Assembly (NCBI GenBank): GCA_000433355.1
Contig: FR893139.1
Coordinates: 1 to 19,519, forward strand
Direction: 5' to 3'
Origin: Alistipes sp. CAG:435
GTDB lineage: Bacteria > Bacteroidota > Bacteroidia > Bacteroidales > UBA932
DNA length: 19,519 bases
The notes below the pieces were generated by a model, which worked only from the letters and a program-made list of their open reading frames with translations, did no database searches and was not told the origin of the DNA. Both the position numbers and the translations under genes were made by a program. Position 1 is the first letter of the stretch, and each line of letters starts with the position of its first letter. Of this stretch, positions 14,478 to 19,519 are shown piece after piece.

Positions 14478-15932
14478 TTAATTCGACTTTTTTCTTCGAA
14501 TTAGCAGACAAAGTCCCAAAATTGTGAACAAAGCGTTGAAAAGAAGCAGCTCATAGCTGAATTTATACCCGCCGAACCACCTTTCGGAGTTGCTCTGCAG
14601 AATGAAGCAAAGCACCGGCGCGATGACCGCCACCAGCGGCACCCACTTGTCGTTGACCTTCTTTTTCGAGAATATCCCGAACGCGAACATTCCCAGGATC
14701 GGCCCGTAAGTGTAGCTCGCAAGCTTGTAAACCGCGTCAATGGCCGATTTCGTGTTCAGCAGATAGAAGACAAAGATCACCACACCCATCAGGAACGCCA
14801 TCAGCAGATGCACCTTCTTTCTTATAGTGGTGACCTGCTCCTCGCTCTTCCCCTTAGTTCCTATGATGTCCACCGTGAACGACGTTGTCAGCGCGGTCAG
14901 GGCCGAGCCTCCCGCCGCGAACGCGCACGACACAAGCCCGATCACGAACAGCACGCCCACAATCGCAGGCAGATAGCCACCTGTCGCAACGGCCGGGAAC
15001 AGCGTGTCGCCAACCTCGGAGATGCCCTTCTGACCTGCGAATATGTACAAAAGCACCCCCAGGCAGAGGAACAGGAATATCACTGGAATCTGCAACAAAC
15101 CGCTGGTAATGAGGTTCTTCTGCGAATCCTTGGCGTTGCGGCTGCTCAGCGTGCGCTGCATCATATCCTGGTCCAGACCAGTCATCGCGATCACGGTGAA
15201 CACGCCCGCCAGGAACTGCTTCCAGAAATATTCAGGGTGGTTCACATCATCGAAGAAGAACATCTTTGAATATGAACTCTCACGCACCGTCTGCACCACG
15301 CCGGAGAAATTAAGACCCAGATCCTTGGCAATGAACACAATCGCCAGCACGATGGAGACAATCATGCAGACTGTCTTCAATGTGTCTGTCCAGATCACGG
15401 ACTTCACCCCGCCACGGAACGTGTACAGCAGCACGATGGCCACGGAGACGATCACGTTCAGGATGAATGGCAGCCCAAGCGGCTCGAAAATCATCAACTG
15501 GATCGTCACGCAGACGAGGAATAGTCTGACCGCGGCTCCCAAAATCTTGGAAATGAAGAAGAACCATGCTCCCGTCTTGTGCGAGGAGACTCCGAACCGG
15601 TCGTCAAGATATTGGTAGATCGACACCATATTCATCTTGAAGAATATAGGTGTGAGGACGAAGGCGATGATGATGTAGCCGACAAAGAATCCGAGCACCA
15701 TCTGCATGTAGCCCATCGCCGTGCCTCCCACGCCGACCATTCCCGGCACAGAGACGTATGTGACTCCGGACATCGGCGCACCGAGCATCGCGATCGCCAC
15801 GATCCACCACGGAGCCTTGCGTCCCCCGTTGAAGAATCCTGCGTTGTCCGCGTTACGCGACGAGATCCAAGACACCGTGAACATCACGGCAAAGTACGCC
15901 AGAACTGTGATTATTACTGATAAAGGGCTCAT
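14478..15932 (-). CDS. Sodium:solute symporter (SSS family)
   Basis: A 484-residue membrane transporter with about 13 hydrophobic helices, of the solute:sodium symporter family (PutP/SGLT-like fold). The start MSPLSVIITVLAYFAVMF, the conserved block FFNGGRKAPWWIVAIAMLGAPMSGVTYVSVPGMVG in helices 1-2, and SCAFAAGGSALTALTTSF near helix 8, which supplies the second sodium site in relatives, support the call. The substrate cannot be told; Bacteroidota members are often linked to sialic acid, sugars or amino acids, and no catabolic gene is adjacent. A -7-like sequence is upstream at 15967-15960. No terminator is visible, so transcripts may run into the tRNA genes. Confidence 0.9.
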   Translation of the reverse strand: MSPLSVIITVLAYFAVMFTVSWISSRNADNAGFFNGGRKAPWWIVAIAMLGAPMSGVTYVSVPGMVGVGGTAMGYMQMVLGFFVGYIIIAFVLTPIFFKMNMVSIYQYLDDRFGVSSHKTGAWFFFISKILGAAVRLFLVCVTIQLMIFEPLGLPFILNVIVSVAIVLLYTFRGGVKSVIWTDTLKTVCMIVSIVLAIVFIAKDLGLNFSGVVQTVRESSYSKMFFFDDVNHPEYFWKQFLAGVFTVIAMTGLDQDMMQRTLSSRNAKDSQKNLITSGLLQIPVIFLFLCLGVLLYIFAGQKGISEVGDTLFPAVATGGYLPAIVGVLFVIGLVSCAFAAGGSALTALTTSFTVDIIGTKGKSEEQVTTIRKKVHLLMAFLMGVVIFVFYLLNTKSAIDAVYKLASYTYGPILGMFAFGIFSKKKVNDKWVPLVAVIAPVLCFILQSNSERWFGGYKFSYELLLFNALFTILGLCLLIRRKKSN

Positions 15933-15959
15933 ATTGTGCTATCAATAGGGTATTATATG

Positions 15960-15967
15960 CAAAAGTA
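15960..15967 (-). promoter_or_regulatory. -7 box of the symporter gene
   Basis: On the minus strand TACTTTTG fits TAnnTTTG, 28 bp before the ATG. TTTG also occurs upstream but only 12 bp away, so the -33 element is unclear. The 11-mer GCTTACTTTTG is shared with the ispF promoter region. Confidence 0.45.
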
Positions 15968-16037
15968 AGCTTTTGAAGGCAAATCACGATAACTTTATTT
16001 CATTATTCATTGAAATCAGTCATCATGATTGGATTAT

Positions 16038-16520
16038 TCAAATTTTGAATATGAGAACTGTGGCCCAGACCTCGCAGCCTTCCTTCCTGCCGACGAAGCC
16101 GAGACGTTCTGTGGTCGTGGCCTTTACCGAGATGTTGTCGATGTCTGTTCCAATCACTTCCGCGAGCTTGGAACGCATCGCGTCTATGTGCGGACGTAAC
16201 TTCGGTGCCTGCAGGGCAATCGTGATGTCCGCGTTGCCGAGCTCATAGCCTTTGGCCCTTACCATCGACATCACTTCTTTCAGAAGCAGTTTGCTGTCAA
16301 CGCCTTTCCATCTGTCGTCGTTGTCCGGGAAATGTAGTCCTATGTCCCCGAGAGCGGCCGCTCCGAGAAGGGCGTCGCACAGCGCGTGTATGGCCACATC
16401 CCCGTCGGAATGCGCCACGAATCCCGTCTCGCTCTCGATCCTGACTCCGCAGAGCCACATCGGCAGCCCCTCCTTGAGGGAGTGGACATCGTAGCCGTTG
16501 CCTATTCTGTATTCTTCCAT
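16038..16520 (-). CDS. ispF: 2-C-methyl-D-erythritol 2,4-cyclodiphosphate synthase
   Basis: A 160-residue enzyme of the MEP isoprenoid pathway that converts CDP-ME 2-phosphate to MEcPP with release of CMP; it is a cytosolic trimer in known cases. Metal ligands D11 and H13 (GYDVHS) and H45 (SDGDVAIH), the motif ALLGAAALGDIGLHFPD, and the C-terminal KATTTERLGFVGR are all present. The frame is open for 18 more residues upstream, to ATG 16574. That extension is polar, absent from the family, and would leave only a few nucleotides of leader after the -7 box at 16594-16587, so I prefer ATG 16520. No other isoprenoid gene is adjacent. Confidence 0.95.
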   Translation of the reverse strand: MEEYRIGNGYDVHSLKEGLPMWLCGVRIESETGFVAHSDGDVAIHALCDALLGAAALGDIGLHFPDNDDRWKGVDSKLLLKEVMSMVRAKGYELGNADITIALQAPKLRPHIDAMRSKLAEVIGTDIDNISVKATTTERLGFVGRKEGCEVWATVLIFKI

Positions 16521-16586
16521 ATTCAGTGATTCAGTCGTGGCCGTCCTCTTTTTGGCGCGAGGCGGCATATTCATTGGCCTTTAGGA

Positions 16587-16594
16587 CAAAAGTA
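16587..16594 (-). promoter_or_regulatory. -7 box of ispF
   Basis: On the minus strand TACTTTTG, preceded by GCT, fits the Bacteroidota -7 element; transcript start is expected near 16580, giving a leader of about 60 nt to ATG 16520. No TTTG is found at the right distance upstream, where the AT-rich island begins, so the -33 region may have been replaced. Confidence 0.5.
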
Positions 16595-16604
16595 AGCATT
16601 TTCT
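16588..16604. repeat. Left copy of 17-bp direct repeat bounding the AT-rich island
   Basis: AAAAGTAAGCATTTTCT, identical to 19436-19452 in the same orientation. The two copies are 2848 bp apart and enclose all the non-housekeeping genes of the right end. Confidence 0.7.
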
Positions 16605-16748
16605 GCGTATAGGGCTGCAATTATTCTTGTTTTTGATGTTTTGATTCCAAGGAGTCCGGTAAAGCAGCGATTGATATAGTGGGATAATTAACTTGGAAAC
16701 GTAAAAAATAGTTGGCATTGCAAATATTATTTGTATATTAGCAATATA

Positions 16749-16877
16749 ATGATTTGGCTTCAGGCCTGTTTTGTAGTATTTATGGGTATTCTATTTTCGA
16801 CCCTCAACATAGCATATCTCTTGATGAGGTATATGATGATTAAGATTGCTCTTTCGGCGATTGTCGTGTTGTCTTAA
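16749..16877 (+). CDS. Candidate 42-residue hydrophobic peptide
   Basis: The frame starts at ATG 16749 and encodes a peptide that is almost wholly hydrophobic, with one or two possible membrane helices (about 6-25 and 29-42) around a central R-Y-M-M-I-K. Its stop codon lies inside the left arm of a perfect 13-bp hairpin (16871-16900), so transcription would end at the coding end. A poor promoter candidate (GTTG, 19 bp, TATATTAG at 16734-16741) is close to the ATG. The layout recalls small membrane peptides, including type I toxins, but no family is recognised, and a chance frame in AT-rich DNA is a real possibility. Confidence 0.3.
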   Translation: MIWLQACFVVFMGILFSTLNIAYLLMRYMMIKIALSAIVVLS

Positions 16878-16900
16878 TATTTCTTATGAAATATTAAGAC
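16871..16900 (+). terminator. Perfect 13-bp hairpin with downstream T-rich tract
   Basis: GTCTTAATATTTC (16871-16883) and GAAATATTAAGAC (16888-16900) pair without mismatch around a TTAT loop. TCTCTCTTTTTTG follows about 7 bp later. It overlaps the stop codon of the 42-residue frame. Confidence 0.6.
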
Positions 16901-17099
16901 GTTAATTCTCTCTTTTTTGCTTACTGTATTGGTAATTGGGAAACTGTAAAAGCAACTTCACTTCACGTATTTAAGTTGCAATTAATAGCGTTCTCGTTCA
17001 AGGAATTCAAGGAATCAGAAACCAATTGTACTTGAATGTGCTTCTATAAGGAAAAGTGAAATATTAACAGCAAACCATCCCCTTTATTTTCAGATAATT

Positions 17100-17777
17100 A
17101 TGAAAAATAACCTTTTTTTATTTGTATGTCTTCTATTTGTGTCGTGCTCAGATACTTTTGAATCACCAAAAGCTGAACGTGACGGCTTCATTCAGCTAAC
17201 GGAAACTCTTTCGGGCTATGTTAAGGATTGCACGAACGACCTTTTTGCTTATGCATATTCTTTTAATGATAATTCATTTGATGAAGTAATCGCGAATGAT
17301 GTAATAGCGTCAAATGCACCACATTTTGAAAATGAGATTTCCTCGAAATTCCTGACAAGATCGGGTTACGAGAACTCTATACAATCGTCACTGACAGAGA
17401 ATTAGATGCGTCTTTTGGGCGAAATACTGCAAATGAGTGAAAAAAAAGATTTTACATTTGCTTGCGCCTTTGATCTTGTGAAGCGCTCTGAGTTATCGGA
17501 AGAAGAAGCGCAGGCTATGTATGCGTTTGTTGCAATTACGTCTGGAATCGTTGACGCACTTCAAAATGCGAATCCTATGATGACAAGGGCAATGAGTGAT
17601 GGGTCAAGACGAATTATGTGTAATATGTTGTCTGGAACATTGGTCTCCATTTGGGCTAGTTGGGGCGGAGCCATTGCTGTTGGATTAGGAGTTTGTACAG
17701 CTGGGGCGGGTGCAGTTGCTATCACTGTCGTTTCAATTGTTGGTAGCGCTTTGATGTCCGAGGTAATGGGTTGTTAG
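17100..17777 (+). pseudogene. Lipoprotein-like gene interrupted by an in-frame amber codon
   Basis: Two consecutive frames, 17100-17405 (101 residues) and 17406-17777 (123 residues), lie in the same phase and are separated only by TAG at 17403-17405. The first begins with a lipoprotein-type signal (FLFVCLLFVSC, lipid cysteine C16) and has no natural end. The second starts at the ATG right after the stop, has no signal, and opens mid-helix (MRLLGEILQMSEKK). I infer one original gene of 225 codons in which a glutamine or similar codon became TAG. The last 45 residues are glycine-rich and hydrophobic (SWGGAIAVGLGVCTAGAGAVAITVV), like a membrane-inserting glycine-zipper segment. No family is recognised. 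It may be a decayed gene, a read-through product, or two coupled genes; a toxin or bacteriocin-like role is speculation. Confidence 0.65.
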
Positions 17778-17779
17778 TA

Positions 17780-18154
17780 ATGATGAATATCGCATACAAA
17801 ACAATTTGGACAATTGTAACCATTGTCTGTCTTTCTCTATTGTGCATTGGAGGGGATCTGACTGATTCGTCAAAATCTTTCCTGTTTTGTTTAGGCGTTA
17901 TATCTTGCCTGAATATTTCCTTGATTGACTTTTACACGTCAATTGGCAGGAAAGCAGGTAATGAACGCAAGCCTAATAATCTTCTATTCCTTTCTATCTT
18001 CCTGCCTCTGATTATTCTTTTGGCTTGGTTAACTTTCTTCACTGACTTTAGCAGAAAGACTTATGCAGTGATTGCCGTGGTATTTTTCGGCGGACTTTCA
18101 GTCTTGTTCATCGTAGGAACTGTGTTGTTGAACAGGAAAAAAAGGAATAACTAA
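17780..18154 (+). CDS. Four-helix membrane protein, possible immunity-type partner
   Basis: A 124-residue protein with four predicted transmembrane helices (about 9-25, 34-52, 68-87 and 95-117). The basic stretches GRKAGNERK between helices 2 and 3 and NRKKRNN at the end place both termini in the cytoplasm by the positive-inside rule. I do not recognise the family. ATG 17780 follows the stop of the preceding gene by 2 bp, so the two are surely co-transcribed; ATG 17783 is an equally possible start. A small polytopic protein directly after a gene for a secreted product with a hydrophobic glycine-rich end is the usual layout of bacteriocin immunity genes, but nothing in the sequence proves this role. 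Confidence 0.7.
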   Translation: MMNIAYKTIWTIVTIVCLSLLCIGGDLTDSSKSFLFCLGVISCLNISLIDFYTSIGRKAGNERKPNNLLFLSIFLPLIILLAWLTFFTDFSRKTYAVIAVVFFGGLSVLFIVGTVLLNRKKRNN

Positions 18155-18194
18155 CTCTGGCGTATAAGAAGATTGAAATATCAATCCCTGTCTC

Positions 18195-18260
18195 TAATCC
18201 CAAAAATTAGTATTAAATTTAGGATTATAATCCCAAAAATCACTATAAATTTTGGGATTA
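18195..18260. promoter_or_regulatory. Repeated operator-like elements upstream of the second ATPase
   Basis: TAATCCCAAAA (18228-18238) is perfectly inverted as TTTTGGGATTA (18250-18260), 11 bp apart. A further direct copy TAATCCCAAAA begins at 18195, with its own partial inverted partner GGATTA at 18222-18227. The right arm contains the TTTG used as -33 element, so a protein bound here would block the promoter. The ATPase itself, which has a winged-helix-like middle part, is a candidate for the binder. Confidence 0.65.
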
Positions 18261-18283
18261 GGGACATTGTTTTGCTATCTTTG
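18251..18283 (+). promoter_or_regulatory. Promoter of the second ATPase gene
   Basis: TTTG (18251-18254) and TATCTTTG (18276-18283) are separated by 21 bp. The -7 octamer is the same as at dnaE. Transcript start is expected near 18290, about 20 nt before ATG 18309. Confidence 0.7.
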
Positions 18284-18308
18284 CAGCAGATCCAATGTGA
18301 ACAACGAT

Positions 18309-19436
18309 ATGATACGACGACAATTACAAGACGTGATAGAGTCCCGGATGTTTGCTGGTAAGGCAATCGTTGTGATAGGGGCAAGGCAAGTTGGTAAGAG
18401 TACGCTCTTCAATATGGTGTTGGAGGGACGCAAGGAGCCTGTTTTGCGTCTGAATTGTGATGAGCCAGAGGTGCAGGAGATGCTGACGGCGATGAACACG
18501 CAAGAGTTGAAATTGCTGATAGGGCAGAATAAGATACTTGTCATTGACGAGGCGCAAAGGGTGGAGAATATCGGTATGACATTGAAGCGGATTACGGATA
18601 ATTTCCCTGAAGTGCAGTTGTTGGTGACAGGCTCTTCCTCTTTTGAGCTCCAAAACAAACTCAACGAACCTTTGACAGGAAGAAAATTTGAATATCATCT
18701 CTTCCCCCTGTCAACAGGGGAACTCCTGAATGCGCAAGGCTTGCTTTCTGTGAAGCAAACCTTGGAGAGTCGTCTCATTTTCGGTTCATATCCTGACATA
18801 TTCAATCATCAAGAGGATGCAAAGGATTTGCTGTATAATCTCTCCAGCAGTTATTTGTATAAGGATTTGCTGAACCTGGAGAGTGTGCGTCGCCCTGCGC
18901 TATTGGGCAAGCTCCTTACGGCTTTGGCTTTACAAGTTACGAGCGAGGTGTCGTATAATGAGTTGGCTCAAACGGTGGGTACGGACAACAAGACTGTAGA
19001 GAAGTACATTGACTTGTTGGAAAAATGCTATATTGTCTTTAAACTCAATGGATTCAGTCGTAATCTTCGCACGGAGTTGAAGCGAGCCAAGAAATTCTAT
19101 TTTTACGATAATGGCATCCGCAATGCCATTTTGCAGAACTTCGCGCCTCTTGCTCTTCGCCAAGATGTGGGTGCTTTGTGGGAGAATTTCTTCATCAGCG
19201 AGCGTATCAAGGCAAATCAGTATGGCTGTCGGTACGTGAATGGTTATTTCTGGCGTACCAACCAGCGGCAAGAGATAGATTACATAGAGGAGTGCGATGG
19301 GCAGTTCTCCATCTTTGAGATGAAGTGGAATCCCAAACGTGCCAATAATCAGTTCCCTAACACATTTCTCACTACTTATGATGTGAAGGAGAAAACTATC
19401 ATAACACCAGAGAATTGGTTGGAGTGGGTGAAGTGA
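18309..19436 (+). CDS. AAA-type ATPase with DUF4143 domain, second copy
   Basis: A 375-residue P-loop ATPase. Walker A is GARQVGKS at 24-31, Walker B ILVIDEAQ at 76-83, and a sensor-like VTGSSSFEL at 106-114. The middle has a winged-helix-like segment (VSYNELAQTVGTDNKTVEKYIDLL, around 225-250). The C-terminal DUF4143 domain carries E322-x-D324 and E337-x-K339, the pattern of a nuclease-like fold. It is shorter than, and well diverged from, the ATPase at 69-1430, so the two are not a recent duplication. ATG 18309 is preferred over the in-frame TTG at 18252, which lies inside the promoter. The last base of its stop codon is the first base of the right 17-bp direct repeat. Confidence 0.9.
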   Translation: MIRRQLQDVIESRMFAGKAIVVIGARQVGKSTLFNMVLEGRKEPVLRLNCDEPEVQEMLTAMNTQELKLLIGQNKILVIDEAQRVENIGMTLKRITDNFPEVQLLVTGSSSFELQNKLNEPLTGRKFEYHLFPLSTGELLNAQGLLSVKQTLESRLIFGSYPDIFNHQEDAKDLLYNLSSSYLYKDLLNLESVRRPALLGKLLTALALQVTSEVSYNELAQTVGTDNKTVEKYIDLLEKCYIVFKLNGFSRNLRTELKRAKKFYFYDNGIRNAILQNFAPLALRQDVGALWENFFISERIKANQYGCRYVNGYFWRTNQRQEIDYIEECDGQFSIFEMKWNPKRANNQFPNTFLTTYDVKEKTIITPENWLEWVK

Positions 19437-19452
19437 AAAGTAAGCATTTTCT
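19436..19452. repeat. Right copy of 17-bp direct repeat bounding the AT-rich island
   Basis: AAAAGTAAGCATTTTCT, identical to 16588-16604. Here the base before it is G instead of C, so on the minus strand it reads TACTTTTC and no longer forms a -7 promoter box, as expected for a duplicated target rather than a second promoter. Confidence 0.7.
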
Positions 19453-19519
19453 ACATTTTGGACGGTTAATTTTCCTAAGTAATGTGTAAAAAATTAGTTG
19501 CATCAGTTGACCGGTTTGA

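Larger units (their letters stand above)
16605..17099. other. AT-rich region at the left end of the island
   Basis: Apart from the 42-codon micro-ORF and its hairpin I see no gene. Also present are a 7-bp stem GCAACTT/AAGTTGC (16952-16979) and a short tandem CAAGGAAT (about 16999-17016). No integrase, transposase or recognisable origin is present. Confidence 0.5.

Noticed and set aside
16521..16574. 18-residue N-terminal extension of ispF
   Set aside because: The -7 box at 16587-16594 would leave only a few bases of leader, and the extension is polar and not part of the family.
18173..18361. 62-codon plus frame across the operator region
   Set aside because: It is a translation of the TAATCCC repeats and promoter, continuing out of frame into the ATPase gene.

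Overview
The window looks like a chromosomal segment of a Bacteroidales (Bacteroidota) bacterium of roughly 50% GC. Three things point there. The promoters are of the Bacteroidota primary-sigma type (TTTG, 19-21 bp, TAnnTTTG); the clearest lie upstream of dnaE, upstream of the tRNA-Gln/tRNA-Met/sdhC cluster and upstream of the second ATPase. The succinate dehydrogenase cytochrome b is of the five-helix b558 type. The protein families (C69 dipeptidase with a signal peptide, long M24B aminopeptidase P, YtxH plus holin-like pair, AAA/DUF4143 ATPases) are common in that order. The genus is not resolved.

Layout. 1-1430: AAA ATPase with a C-terminal DUF4143 domain. 1452-3976: secreted or envelope C69 dipeptidase and a secreted polysaccharide deacetylase, separated by hairpins. 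3977-4522: gene-poor stretch with dispersed repeats, an inverted/direct repeat array and the dnaE promoter. 4523-8341: dnaE, the replicative DNA polymerase III alpha subunit. 8342-8775: structured tandem repeat region. 8776-9680: three-gene envelope cassette (YtxH, holin-like membrane protein, small conserved-looking protein), followed by aminopeptidase P (9718-11526). 11527-11881: hairpin-rich convergent intergenic region. 11882-16520, all on the minus strand: stand-alone trpB2-type tryptophan synthase beta chain, sdhC without sdhA/sdhB, tRNA-Met(CAU), tRNA-Gln(CUG), a sodium:solute symporter and ispF.

16588-19452 differs from the rest. It is AT-rich, contains no housekeeping gene, and is bounded by an exact 17-bp direct repeat, one copy in the ispF promoter region and one beginning at the last base of the final gene. 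Inside are a 42-codon hydrophobic micro-ORF ending in a perfect hairpin, a lipoprotein-like gene interrupted by an in-frame amber codon and ending in a glycine-rich hydrophobic tail, a four-helix membrane protein two bases downstream, and a second AAA/DUF4143 ATPase with an inverted-repeat operator over its -33 element. I read this as a small accessory island. A toxin or bacteriocin-like product with an immunity-like membrane partner is a hypothesis only.

At whole-window scale the hexamer GAATAT/ATATTC occurs about 60 times by eye where about 10 would be expected, in all reading frames and also between genes. This suggests a DNA-level signal rather than codon choice.
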